Shown here: one piece after another, positions 48,644 to 64,000 of the stretch | How positions within the stretch are numbered: the first letter of the stretch is position 1 | Layout: each line of letters opens with the position of its first letter | Origin: Adiantum capillus-veneris | Taxonomy: Eukaryota > Streptophyta > Polypodiopsida > Polypodiales > Pteridaceae | Assembly (NCBI GenBank): GCA_014529385.2 | Contig: CM043959.1 | Coordinates: forward strand, 15,944,809 to 16,008,808 | Direction: 5' to 3' | Length of the DNA stretch: 64,000 nt | Program-made: the position numbers and the translations under genes | Notes under the pieces: model-generated | Database searches by the model: none | Seen by the model: only the letters and a program-made list of their open reading frames with translations | Told to the model about the DNA's origin: nothing

Positions 48644-49203
48644 GGGCTAACAATACATTGACCAATGGTCCCAAAAGTGGGTCTGATGTGGGATAAGTTG
48701 TTTGTTGGCCTTCTTGGTTTGCAGGTAGGGTTTCCTGTAGCCTGTTTTCAGGTTCATGCAGTTCAGTCCCCTCCCCAACAATATCTGCCCCTGCAGCAAG
48801 TTCTCCTACTGGTTCTTGTTGATCATCACCATCTAACTCATCTCCTTGTCTTCCTCTTGCAGAGAACTCCCTTCTTAATATAAGCCTTGTTCCATAATGT
48901 TGTGGTACATTGGACCCCTACCCTGATTCACTCATGCATTGCTGCTTCTCCCTTCTCTAGAATACTGTACTAGCATTCTTTGATTATGCACATTGTAGTT
49001 TGAAGGTAAATTACAGGCTCCAAAGGGTAACAGTTTTGTAACTACCTTTTCGAGAATGAGAATTCTGACTTCGCTGGGCAGTTGTGGTAGAATTCTGTTG
49101 CATACTCCTCAGACTCTTCCCCCGGCAAATGGTCACTATCAGGGAACAGGTCGCCGCTGTGATTCATTCCTTAGCACCCATATGGTTTTAGGCGAAATTC
49201 GAA
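48644..49203 (-). other. 5' leader of element D
   Basis: Non-coding leader between primer site and first ORF. Short frames on both strands have no family resemblance. Confidence 0.5.
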
Positions 49204-49223
49204 CCAATAGCAGGATCGCCAAA
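49202..49223 (-). promoter_or_regulatory. primer-binding site of element D
   Basis: On the minus strand TTTGGCGATCCTGCTATTGG follows the 5' LTR directly. It shares TTTGGCGATCCTG with element C. Confidence 0.75.
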
Positions 49224-49627
49224 TGTTAGGCACACATTGCCATAACAAAAAACCAATGCAGTTAACATATAGTACATATCAAACAGGAGCAGGAAACTGC
49301 ATACTTCAAACACCATACTGCAAAGTAGATAAGCAAAGAACACCATAAGGAAGAGGAAAAGAGACTGCCATCAGGTTATCTTCATCATCATCACCTAATT
49401 ACAGAGTAAAAGCAGCAGTACGAGATCAGGAGAGAGAGAACTGCTTCGACAGGACTGCCCATAACTGCTTCTCGTCTTGAGAATTCACGAGACACACACT
49501 AACTTCCCCAAAAATATAAAATACCCATGTTCACTTATCCCTAAGGTTCAAAGATAAAGGTTTTAGTTACAGTTCAAAAAGTAATAGCTTGACTGCCCTG
49601 AAAGCCCTGATAAATCAGGCACTAACA
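49224..49627 (-). repeat. 5' LTR of element D
   Basis: 404 bp, nearly identical to 44792-45196. Confidence 0.93.
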
Positions 49628-49678
49628 GCTACGCTAACGAAGTAATGATATGCTCTCTCTCACTATATAAAGAAAGAA

Positions 49679-49811
<133 letters not shown>

Positions 49812-50059
49812 AAACAAAGATAGTAGGTTGTTTTACCTTTATGATAGGTAATTTTGCAGAAGTCACTCTCCTTTGGAAGAAGAGATCCTTATAATTCACA
49901 TCTTTTGAATTTGTACATTATTAGTCTTTTAGGAGTAGACACAGTGTAACCCCCATTTCTGGTTACCTCAATTTGCTTCGTAGAGCAAGCTACAAAATTA
50001 TTTCCCATAATTGATTACATACGGTTCTAGGTGAGCATGATTTCTGTGTTGGGGTAAAG

Positions 50060-50257
50060 GTCCATAGTGGCCATCCCCTTTAGTGACTATATGTACACTG
50101 AGTTTAGTTTCTATTACTTCATCTCCTTCTTATATACAATAAAGAACCCTAGCACACTATAGTATGGCTTCATCCACTCCCTCCTCTTTGTCTTTCCTCT
50201 TCCCTCTCCGCACACATGCATCATGCACACAATGATTCAAGAACTAGTATCAAAGCC
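50060..50257 (+). mobile_element. possible copia-type LTR end with Met-type primer site
   Basis: A stretch with ATATACAATAAAGAACCC (polyadenylation-like) ends near 50240 and is followed by TAGTATCAAAGCC at 50245-50257, close to the copia primer site TGGTATCAAAGCC. No coding region can be recognised downstream and the LTR start was not found. Confidence 0.4.
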
Positions 50258-50729
50258 ATGGCGATGGTGGTAGTGTGTGCTTGACAGTGATGGTGATAAG
50301 AGCTTCATGTCAACGGCTTCTCAAACGCGGAGAGCTCATAGGAAGATATCTGGAGTGGGTGAAGCTCCGTAGAATCTTGGAAAAGCTTTGGGAAACTAAA
50401 TCTCAAAGCAAAAGTAGAAACATAGGAAATCAAATGTTTGAAGAACGCGACCAATTACAAGAAATAATACCTTTGCAAGAAACATTGGAAGCACTCAAAA
50501 AGTTAATATAAATCATACCTTGCAGTGGCACAATAGAAAAACCTTGTAGGTGGCATTGGAAAAAATTGTTATAGCATTGAAGTGAGAAGTCAACAAGGTA
50601 GCGCAGGACTAGAGAACAAAAAAGTGAGAGCAAGGGAGAGGTGTGTGCGGAGCTTGGCTCAACGTACAATGTCACACACACACACACACACAGATACAAA
50701 TTTGAGCTTCAGAGAGGGAGTAGGTGTCT

Positions 50730-50732
<3 letters not shown>
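50258..50732. other. no gene recognised; short (CA)9 run
   Basis: Sequence after the putative primer site. It contains a short CA run at about 50673-50691. Open frames here have no family resemblance. Confidence 0.4.

Positions 50733-50793
<61 letters not shown>
50733..50793. repeat. (AC)30 microsatellite
   Basis: Perfect AC run. Confidence 0.97.
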
Positions 50794-50796
<3 letters not shown>

Positions 50797-50862
50797 GGAT
50801 CGACATCGATCTACAAGTTTCTTGTAGGCTCAAGTGAACTTCAAAGAGAGAGAGTGTGTGCA

Positions 50863-53609
<2,747 letters not shown>

Positions 53610-53680
<71 letters not shown>

Positions 53681-53708
53681 GTGTGTGTGTGTGTGTGTGT
53701 GCGCGCGC
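53610..53708. repeat. compound (CT)n(GT)n(GC)n microsatellite
   Basis: CT run 53610-53678, then GT to 53701, then GC to about 53708. Confidence 0.96.
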
Positions 53709-56805
<3,097 letters not shown>

Positions 56806-56858
56806 TTCTATTATCGTCCTGGGAGGTCAAATATGACCTATGGGACCAAATGAACATG

Positions 56859-59800
56859 TCACGTGGTGTGAGTGGAGTTCATAAGTGACTCTCGATGCTC
56901 AAAAATGGCTGAAATGAGCGTCGCAATAGAGAGTCCACATCGTGGTTGGGAGAGGAAGGTATGTAAGGAGAGCTCATGGCTGAATATATGGGGAAAAGAG
57001 GACCTAATGTGGTCAAAAGCTGAGCACTCAAGTAGTGTGTGGTACTCACTCTCTCGCACTTGACGAGGGCATAAGGTGCAAAGTCGATGACACTCCTCGC
57101 CAGTGCCCCAACGTCCTGTCTCGCAGCGTAGAGAATGGGAGCTAAGACGAATGGAGGCAATGGTGCGGATCGCACTCAACGGGATGGGCTCAAGGATGTA
57201 GGAATGGGTTCGGTTACCTCGTTCCGAGAAGAAGAGAGATTTGTAGTTTGGGGCAACGTGTGTGGTGTAATGGCTGAAGCGAGAACCTCCGGATTTCTCC
57301 CAAGCCATGATACATTGGCGTTGTAAGAAGGCCTCATTAACTTGGGAGTCGATCGACGCATCCTTGACCAAGTGACATGCATCCCATCTTCCAAACCATT
57401 TCTTGATATCAAGCATCCACCCCGAACTTAGTATTTTGCTCTTGCATGTCTTTTGAACCTTTTGACTTGCTTCATATGCGATTCTAGGAAGTCGATGCAA
57501 AGGGCTACGTTGTGTCTTACGCATGTACTCCACAACCCTTTCCATGCCCAAGACCTCAATGGGAAGCGATCCGGACTCAAGAAGTAAGAGCATGTAGGGT
57601 GTTTGTGTCTTGACTTGGAGAAAGTTGGTGAGAAAACGCTTTTGGACATTCTCAAACTCTTTCCAAGTAGACTTCCCGATGCTTCCACCCCACACCTCCA
57701 CTCCATAAAGAAGCACCGGTGTCACCAATGTGTCAAAGAGGTACTTTTTGAGAGCCCAACACTTGATCTCTCCTGCATTGCACATGTTCTCAAATGCATA
57801 ATAAGCCCTCTTTCCGGCTTCCAAGCGACGCATTGCACAATCCTTCCATTTATGATTGGATGGAACCTCAAGGCCAAGGTACTTGAAGTGATCTACCACT
57901 TCAAGTTTCTCATTGTTGTATACAATGCATGGATTTTCGTCATTGAGGGTCTTTACAAGCATAACCTTGGTTTTGGATCCATTCACGATCAGCCCGCTAT
58001 GTAGGCAAAAGCGTTCCAAGACACTCATAAGCTTTTGTGCATCTTCTAAGGTATGTGCCAAGAGCACTACATCATCGGCATAAAGCAAAAGCATGATCAC
58101 CGCATTTCCAATCTTAACCTCTTCTATGTCTTCTTGCTGCATAAAATCAAGAACCATGTATTCCAATTCATCAATGAGTAGCCCAAAGAGGGTTGGGGAA
58201 AGTGGGCATCCTTGTTTGACACCAATAGTGCTTGCAAAAAATTCTGAAATTCCATCTCCCATACGTAATCGACATATCACTTTTTGGTAGATGCGAAAGA
58301 CTGCATGCATAAATTCTCTCGGCACTTGAAGGCTTTGCATACGTCTCCAAAGATTTCCTCGCGGTACCATGTCAAAAGCTTTCTTGAAATCCACAAAGCA
58401 ACAATACAACTTTTTTCCTTTCAATCGAGACGCTTCCATAAGAACTCGAAGAGTGACAAGGTGATCAATAGTGCTATGATGCTTTCGAAAACCTGCTTGG
58501 CCAAGCGCACGTTTGCCATTCTTTTCAGCCCATTCACTTATCTTCATCTCCATGATACATCCAAATAACTTTGCCATCAAAGAACCAACCATTATAGTGC
58601 GATAGTTGTTCACATTGTTTACATCTCCTCCTTTGTGCAAAGGTTTGATCCAATTTGCACTCCAATCATGAGGCATGCCATACTGAAGTGCAAGGTTAAA
58701 CATATCGCATATCCAATATCGTGTTTTCTTGCTTGTCCATTTAATCATTTCAGCCTTGACACCTTGAAGGTCACCTGCCTTGCGAGTAGCAAGTTTCTCA
58801 AGCGCGCGGCATACATCTTCAATGGTAAAGAAGGGAGACATAAATGGAAGGGAGCTACAACCCTCCATCTTATCAACATTGGGTTGCTCATAGAGGTTCT
58901 TACAATGCATATACATATCCTCAAGAGTCAAGTCACCAAAGCTCTCAACGCGCTTGCCTTTTAGATTTTGCCAAAACTTGCCACATGCATGTGCTTTCTC
59001 TTGTGCTAAAAGAAGTTGTTTTTCGACTTCCCACCTTCTCCTCTTCTTTTGAACAAGTGCTTTGTATGTGTGTGAACATTCCAAGTAAACTTCCTTGTCT
59101 TTGATTGCATCCAATCTTAGCAAGTGTTTTCGGGCTTGACTACATTCCATGTCAAACCATTTCTTCTTGGTGCTACCCTTCTTAGACCTTTTGCAAGACA
59201 TGTGTTTCGCCGAAAAGCATTCCTTCGCACAAGAGAAAATTACTTCTTTGAAAACTTTCCACTTGCATTCTAATGTTGGGCTCCCTTGATGCTCTATCAT
59301 GCTTAACATTTGGTCCACCATATCAGCATATATAAGTGCTCGTTTGAAGTCTAGACGTAGGTACAAATGATTCACATCATGATTGGAGGCTACATGCTCG
59401 GGCCGTTTACCACACTTGAGGTCAATACATAACATCCTATGATCCGATTCCGGATTCCATTCACCAAGTGTAAAGCTTTGTATGCATTCTAGAGTGGCTT
59501 CTGAGAACAACATATAGTCAATCACGCTAGCACCATTGTGCTTTCTACATGTAAAGTCATTGGTGCCTTGCCATAGAGATACACCATTTGCAATGAGCAT
59601 TCCGGTACTATTGCACATATGTAGAAGTGACTTTCCATAGTGATCCACTTCTTTTGCATCATTAGAACTTCGATTATACATGTATGAGTCATCCACTCTT
59701 CTTGATACATGCGGCATGTCGACTTGTTGTGTGTCGTGTTGTAACATATTTGTGCGAGCATTCATGTCTCCAAAAACAATGACTTCACCTTGATCCTTGT

Positions 59801-60239
59801 AATAAGCAATGTCTTCCTCTAGTTCAACAAAGGGCTGATCTCTATCCATATTCAAGCGAGCATAAAAGTTGGAGTCATAGTGAGGAATGTAGCAGCCGGC
59901 CACAAACATGACTTGACCATTTGGTGGGCTGATTTTCAGCCATAAGTAGCGTTTATACTTATCTTCTTTGACAATGGAAACATCTTTCAAACCCTTTTTG
60001 GTCATACATGCTATGCCTCCTTGGCCTCTTCGTTGCTTTGCATTTTTGGCCCACATCAAAGAATGTACATCGTATTTGTCAAATCCAAGAATTCGTTGCG
60101 CATCATGCTCCCATGTTTCGACAAGAAGTATCACATCGGAGTCATTGGTAAGCTCATCAATGCCAATTCCCGCATTCCATGGATACCCGTTACAATTCCA
60201 AAAGCTTATTCGCAAGCGTGAGTTGGTCTCATAGATCAT
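56859..60239 (-). CDS. LINE ORF2: endonuclease and reverse transcriptase
   Basis: ORF2 nicks target DNA and copies the LINE RNA there. The 1,126-residue frame is open from ATG 60239 to TGA 56859. An apurinic-type endonuclease occupies residues 1-270, with FWNCNGYPWN, the E of LVETW (41), GDMNAR (157-162), VIDYMLF (239-245) and SDH (265-267). RT occupies about 490-780, with NNYRTIMVGS, FRKHHSTIDHLVTLR, CFVDFKKAFD, GVKQGCPLSPTLFGLLIDE and the catalytic YADD (720-723). A C-terminal Cys/His segment (CHRLCTLCPRQVRESEYHTL, then LEC) matches the zinc-binding region of plant LINE RTs. All catalytic residues are present. It starts six bases after the ORF1 stop, suggesting termination-reinitiation. Confidence 0.95.
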   Translation of the reverse strand: MIYETNSRLRISFWNCNGYPWNAGIGIDELTNDSDVILLVETWEHDAQRILGFDKYDVHSLMWAKNAKQRRGQGGIACMTKKGLKDVSIVKEDKYKRYLWLKISPPNGQVMFVAGCYIPHYDSNFYARLNMDRDQPFVELEEDIAYYKDQGEVIVFGDMNARTNMLQHDTQQVDMPHVSRRVDDSYMYNRSSNDAKEVDHYGKSLLHMCNSTGMLIANGVSLWQGTNDFTCRKHNGASVIDYMLFSEATLECIQSFTLGEWNPESDHRMLCIDLKCGKRPEHVASNHDVNHLYLRLDFKRALIYADMVDQMLSMIEHQGSPTLECKWKVFKEVIFSCAKECFSAKHMSCKRSKKGSTKKKWFDMECSQARKHLLRLDAIKDKEVYLECSHTYKALVQKKRRRWEVEKQLLLAQEKAHACGKFWQNLKGKRVESFGDLTLEDMYMHCKNLYEQPNVDKMEGCSSLPFMSPFFTIEDVCRALEKLATRKAGDLQGVKAEMIKWTSKKTRYWICDMFNLALQYGMPHDWSANWIKPLHKGGDVNNVNNYRTIMVGSLMAKLFGCIMEMKISEWAEKNGKRALGQAGFRKHHSTIDHLVTLRVLMEASRLKGKKLYCCFVDFKKAFDMVPRGNLWRRMQSLQVPREFMHAVFRIYQKVICRLRMGDGISEFFASTIGVKQGCPLSPTLFGLLIDELEYMVLDFMQQEDIEEVKIGNAVIMLLLYADDVVLLAHTLEDAQKLMSVLERFCLHSGLIVNGSKTKVMLVKTLNDENPCIVYNNEKLEVVDHFKYLGLEVPSNHKWKDCAMRRLEAGKRAYYAFENMCNAGEIKCWALKKYLFDTLVTPVLLYGVEVWGGSIGKSTWKEFENVQKRFLTNFLQVKTQTPYMLLLLESGSLPIEVLGMERVVEYMRKTQRSPLHRLPRIAYEASQKVQKTCKSKILSSGWMLDIKKWFGRWDACHLVKDASIDSQVNEAFLQRQCIMAWEKSGGSRFSHYTTHVAPNYKSLFFSERGNRTHSYILEPIPLSAIRTIASIRLSSHSLRCETGRWGTGEECHRLCTLCPRQVRESEYHTLLECSAFDHIRSSFPHIFSHELSLHTFLSQPRCGLSIATLISAIFEHRESLMNSTHTT

Positions 60240-60245
60240 GTGTCC

Positions 60246-61178
60246 CTATTTGTTGGGTGGACTTGCATCCTCCTCAAGTGCCTTTTCTTCTTGAGATGAT
60301 ACCTTAACCTTCTTGCTTCTTTCCTCGTATGCTTTGCGACGTACATTTTGTTGCATAAGAGTGCGATCCTCATATACATTACAACCCGTTCCTTTGAGGT
60401 AGATCCAACCATTGTCAAGGATGATCTTTCTCTTTACCTCATCAGCCATGGTACATACAATAGGTCTTTCTCCCGAGCGAGGGACTCCTTGTTTTCCAAC
60501 TCGATGTGCACCATAAGCCATGATTCCTGACATGCCAAAGTGTGTAGCAAAAAACTCTTCAATAGCAACCGCAAGAGATTGGGGTGTTTCCATGCTTTCC
60601 TCCTTGATTCCACGAATGACGATGTTCTTTGAGCGTTTTTGTCGTTCTTGCAATTCTTGAGTGTCCACATTCTCTACATTCTTTGCTTGGACAACGGCTT
60701 GCGTGATAGGAGATGTAGAAACCACATTATCCTTACATATATCAGCCCATGATTTGGATGCATTTCTCATCTCACATACATCATGTCGTATTGTATTTAT
60801 CGTTTCCTCTTTCAATACATGATCACTCTCAACTTTGCTCAAGCGCTCTTTCACTACATTCATGTCCACAAGAGAGCGTTTACATTCTTGAACTTCATTC
60901 TCAAGATGCATCAAGCGCGTTGTTTGCATTTCAAGAACCTTCTTGAGGTGCTCATTCTCCACAACGAGAACTCTTAAAGTACCATTTTCCATTGCAAGTG
61001 CGCGCAACTCTTCACCTTGCTTGTTGACGGTTTCTTGTAACGAGATCAAGTAAGCCATGATCATTGCTTCCGTTGTTGTAGACGATGTGGTTGGATTAGC
61101 ATCCAAATTCCTTGGAGATTTTGCATCATTCTCCATGGCGAGTGTGGCTTTTCCACCCTTGCGAGTTTTGTCTGACAT
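60246..61178 (-). CDS. LINE ORF1: coiled-coil, RRM-like RNA-binding protein
   Basis: ORF1 proteins trimerise, bind LINE RNA and act as chaperones. From ATG 61178 (MSDKTRKGGKATLAMEND) the frame gives 310 residues. A coiled coil (about 60-130, LVVENEHLKKVLEMQTTRLM and following) is followed by an RRM-like domain beginning RQKRSKNIVIRGIKEESMET and containing RPIVCTMADEVKRKIILDNG. A basic C-terminal segment (QQNVRRKAYEERSKKVKV) comes last, the layout of L1 ORF1. The frame is also open upstream through the CT repeat, but that extension is only Ser-Leu repeat, so I chose the first ATG after it. Confidence 0.88.
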   Translation of the reverse strand: MSDKTRKGGKATLAMENDAKSPRNLDANPTTSSTTTEAMIMAYLISLQETVNKQGEELRALAMENGTLRVLVVENEHLKKVLEMQTTRLMHLENEVQECKRSLVDMNVVKERLSKVESDHVLKEETINTIRHDVCEMRNASKSWADICKDNVVSTSPITQAVVQAKNVENVDTQELQERQKRSKNIVIRGIKEESMETPQSLAVAIEEFFATHFGMSGIMAYGAHRVGKQGVPRSGERPIVCTMADEVKRKIILDNGWIYLKGTGCNVYEDRTLMQQNVRRKAYEERSKKVKVSSQEEKALEEDASPPNK

Positions 61179-61202
61179 TGCCTTCAAGTCGGCAACAAAA
61201 AC

Positions 61203-61204
<2 letters not shown>

Positions 61205-61293
<89 letters not shown>
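61205..61293. repeat. (AG)44 microsatellite in the LINE 5' region
   Basis: Perfect run; on the LINE strand it is a CT tract 27 bases upstream of the ORF1 ATG. Confidence 0.97.
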
Positions 61294-61297
<4 letters not shown>

Positions 61298-61300
61298 ATA

Positions 61301-62900
61301 ATCTTGGACCCATTATCTGTATCCATTCAATGCAAGATTTTAAAGGTGATTTCCCCTTGGTCAATAGAAGCTTTTTATAATGATTTTCTCAAGTTTTCTT
61401 ACACACACCTCGCATATAGTGCAAACACAACAAAGAAATATAGAAACAAAGTAGCTTCTGGCACACAAATATGGCTTCCAAACTACACAACAAGTACCCA
61501 AAAGTATAATAGAGGTTAAAGTGGCCATAGGAGACCATATAAGGAGGAATCAATGCCTGCTCAATAATTCCCCAAAACCCTAGGTGGCCAAATTGTGATT
61601 TGAACATCTTAACCACAATTGACCAAAAGTGATACCAACATGTTCCATTCATTGTGGGGATCTCAAGGTTGCACTTGCATTCTCAATTATCTCTATAATG
61701 GGAAAATAAATAGTAGATTAGTGATTGAGCCATGAAAAAGCATCCCCAAGGTCACCAAAGTGACCAAAATTTATGGAAATTGGGCCGAAGGGATAAAGGA
61801 AAGCAAAGTTGGTATCAAGAGTGTGGAAAATTTAGATGGGGTTAAAACTGGATATGCCTTTGCCCCGGGCCGGACTTCCTTTGTTTGGTCTCCCACTGAC
61901 TCCACTAACTTACCCTTATTTTTTATATACATAGAAGAATAAGGAGAGTGCTTCTTGCCACTCTGCTCCACCCCATATAGTGTGTTCTTCTTCCTTTTCT
62001 CCTTCTTTGCTCCATGCATGTGCATGCATTTCACACTTCACCTTGGTGGAGCGAGGGAGCGCAATGACACTGGTCTTGAAATTTTCATTGTCGCTTTTGA
62101 TAGCGGCGGCTTTTGGCATTACGGATTGTCTGAAGGTGGCAGCATCAACGCATGTGTCCTTGCCAATGCGGGAGCCTTACCCTAGTTCAAAGGCTAATAT
62201 TGCCTTAGACTAAGGTCTCTGTAGGGAGCTCAAAACATAGTTGCAGAGAGCCAACCCACATCTAAAACCTATTTTTAAAAGATATAAAGCAAAGGATCCA
62301 GAAGGAGAAACCTTAAAGATCTTAACAAGTTTTAAAAGGCCACGCCAATGCTTGCTACAACTTCTCAACCTGCTTCATAAAGTGCTACTAACGTACAACA
62401 AAAGAATCAAGAAAAGTGGAAGTATGCCAACTTATTGGAATAAATGAACAAGGACAGAGGCTTGAATCTCAAGAACCTTTGGCATTTTATTTTGGCCCTA
62501 ACAAGGTAACTCAAAGTTTCCACTGAAAATACATGGTAGAATAGTCAAAGTTGGGTAGTTAAGCCAATAAATGAGCAAGTCATTAATCCCAGCTTTAAGT
62601 AATATTTTGTATGGTCTAAGAGTTTTAGCTATTGTAGGTACTACTCAAGCTAGCACAATTGAGCATATCTAACTCGAGTCACTCATGCTAGTATAAGTGA
62701 GCATAAGAGTCAAAGTCTATGTATTTTAAGTCGAATGGAGTGTTAGCACATAGCTAACATCGAGAGCCTATACACTTAGCCTATGATGTAATTTTTCATT
62801 TTTTTGATCATTTTGGACATCCATATCCCTAAGCCATTGTAATTATTTTATTTTTGGAATTACTTGTAACTATTATGTGATTATGAGCTAGACAAAGTGG
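61301..62900. other. intergenic, no gene recognised
   Basis: AT-rich sequence between the LINE 5' region and the edge LTR. The first part could be LINE 5' UTR. TG(T/C)GCATG-rich and CT-rich stretches near 61980-62040 carry no coding signal. Confidence 0.4.
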
Positions 62901-63665
62901 GGCTACGCGCTTCCAGATTGTATCAAGGAAATTCTAGGCTACTATGAGTTAGTATCTTTTCTCATTTTTGAACCCTAAACCTTTGGCTAAGGTATAAAAG
63001 CCAGTTTTTGTAAAACCTAGGGGAGACTTTTGGATGATAAGTGTTATGATTGACTTACAGAGCATTGTGTACTCTCCTGCTTTCTTCTCAAGCTCATGAT
63101 TCCCTTGTGAAGTGTCTGTTTGAAGTGTCATCTCCTTCATTTCTTGCGATTAGACTGTGTTTTTGTTGTTGCTCACCTATTCCTTAATCTGCTCATAACT
63201 CTAGATTTACATAACAAAATTGCATTTTATGCATTGGACGGGTGTAGTGGCATCATTGCTAAGCTCTAGGATGTATTCTGGGTCGAAAACGCTTAGGTTA
63301 AATCTACTCTATAGACAATAAGCGCGATTTGGCAAGTGGTCAAAAAGGGGATCTAAGGGTTCAAGCATGTATCTTTAGATGTTTTCAACCCATCCTATAA
63401 GTTTCGTCTTGTTTTTACTTTGTTTACTTGGTGAACTAATGAGATTTGTCGGCGGTCACGTAGATAGGTTTTGTTGTTTGACATATAGTAGAGTGTAGAT
63501 TTGGGTAATACAAGGATTGAGTGTGTTTTTTGAGAGATTGAAAACCTCTTGTAGTCTCCATGTAGTAGTCAAGTTGAATCCATCCCACGGTATGATTTTT
63601 ATGTTCGTGGTTCTCACTGTCACTACTACAATAAGATAGTGAGGCTTGGTATTGGGAGAGCCCCA
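62600..63665 (+). repeat. LTR of a further LTR retrotransposon (start not defined)
   Basis: The right end is fixed by the primer site that follows (GAGCCCCA, then TATTT, then the tRNA-Asp-type site). The left end is approximate; I could not find the opening TG by comparison because the other LTR is outside the window. Confidence 0.5.
62992..63001 (+). promoter_or_regulatory. TATA box of the edge LTR
   Basis: GGTATAAAAGCC lies about 670 bases before the primer site, a plausible position for an LTR core promoter. Confidence 0.5.
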
Positions 63666-63670
63666 TATTT

Positions 63671-63690
63671 TGGCGCCGTAACCGGGGATG
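63671..63690 (+). promoter_or_regulatory. tRNA-Asp-type primer-binding site of the edge element
   Basis: TGGCGCCGTAACCGGGGATG closely matches the tRNA-Asp primer site used by many plant Ty3/gypsy elements (TGGCGCCGTTGCCGGGGA). The internal region runs right, out of the window. Confidence 0.8.
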
Positions 63691-64000
63691 ATGTTACGAG
63701 ACTGGGCACCGTCCTGTTGTAGTGGTTAGCTGCAATTGGGATAGCTGGGCGTAATGGTTAATTATGTGCTGTCTATTTATTTTACTAATTGAGTTGATGA
63801 TGATTTTGTAGAGTGGAATGCGGGGAGTTGATGAAGAGGCGACGGCAATTACTCTTGGCCATTTTATATTTGCACAGTATCTTAGAACATTTCAATAAGC
63901 CACTATGGCTCTGTAAATAGTTGTAGTGGGAACTCCCCTTATGGGTCATGCAAGAACTAATGAGCTTTACTCATTTACAAAAGTGAAGTGGTTGTAAAAG

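Larger units (their letters stand above)
44792..49627 (-). mobile_element. non-autonomous LTR retrotransposon D (no pol)
   Basis: A 4,836-bp minus-strand element: 5' LTR 49627-49224, primer site, leader, a chain of ORFs (48463 down to 45132) and 3' LTR 45196-44792. No protease, RT, RNase H or integrase motif is found. The primer site and the DNA next to the 3' LTR match element C. The LTRs differ at about 11 positions, fewer than C's. A GCTAC after the 5' LTR (49628-49632) is also found at 44784-44788, three bases outside the 3' LTR, a possible target duplication. Confidence 0.88.

Noticed and set aside
57603-58004. Plus-strand open frames within the LINE
   Set aside because: They lie opposite the LINE ORF2, which has all RT and endonuclease motifs; they are shadows.

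Overview
This is a 64-kb piece of a land-plant nuclear genome that is mostly retrotransposons. It holds a four-exon plant GUX-type glucuronosyltransferase, pentatricopeptide-repeat (PPR) pseudogenes, plant LTR retrotransposons and an L1-type LINE, plus very long CT/GA and CA microsatellites. The long PPR debris and transposon load fit a large non-seed-plant genome such as a fern, but that is an inference. No bacterial features are present.

Layout. 1-6419: old chromodomain-type Ty3/gypsy element (A), cut by the window edge. 6420-10240: decayed DNA with a long CT microsatellite, a coiled-coil relic and a broken FCP1/HAD-like domain. 10240-20350: a minus-strand Ty1/copia relic split by a complete Tat-like Ty3 element (C, 10631-19591) with perfect CCTAT target duplications. 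22017-29609: complete, much younger Ty3 element (B) of the same family as A. 29610-32960: copia gag scrap and microsatellites. 32963-35855 (minus): the GUX gene, the only clearly intact host gene. 36797-37196: a phosphoglycerate-mutase fragment joined to a LINE 3' end. 37290-44785: PPR pseudogenes, an OTU fragment and a 330-bp tandem duplication. 44792-49627 (minus): a 4.8-kb LTR element (D) with no protease, RT or integrase. 49628-56670: microsatellites and unassignable DNA. 56797-61300 (minus): a LINE with both ORFs open. About 62.9-64.0 kb: the LTR end and tRNA-Asp-type primer site of another LTR element running off the window.

The most interesting system is the C/D pair. C is a Tat-like element with an extra coiled-coil ORF after integrase, preceded by a TCGGA-rich block that resembles its own LTR. 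D has no pol, yet shares C's primer-binding site, the sequence next to its 3' LTR, a gag-like zinc knuckle and a relative of C's extra ORF. D therefore looks like a non-autonomous partner of a C-like autonomous family. Second is the LINE, whose copies end in a CT-type microsatellite rather than poly(A); a second copy of its 3' end is fused to a gene fragment. All assignments come from reading motifs and repeats by eye; no database search was run.
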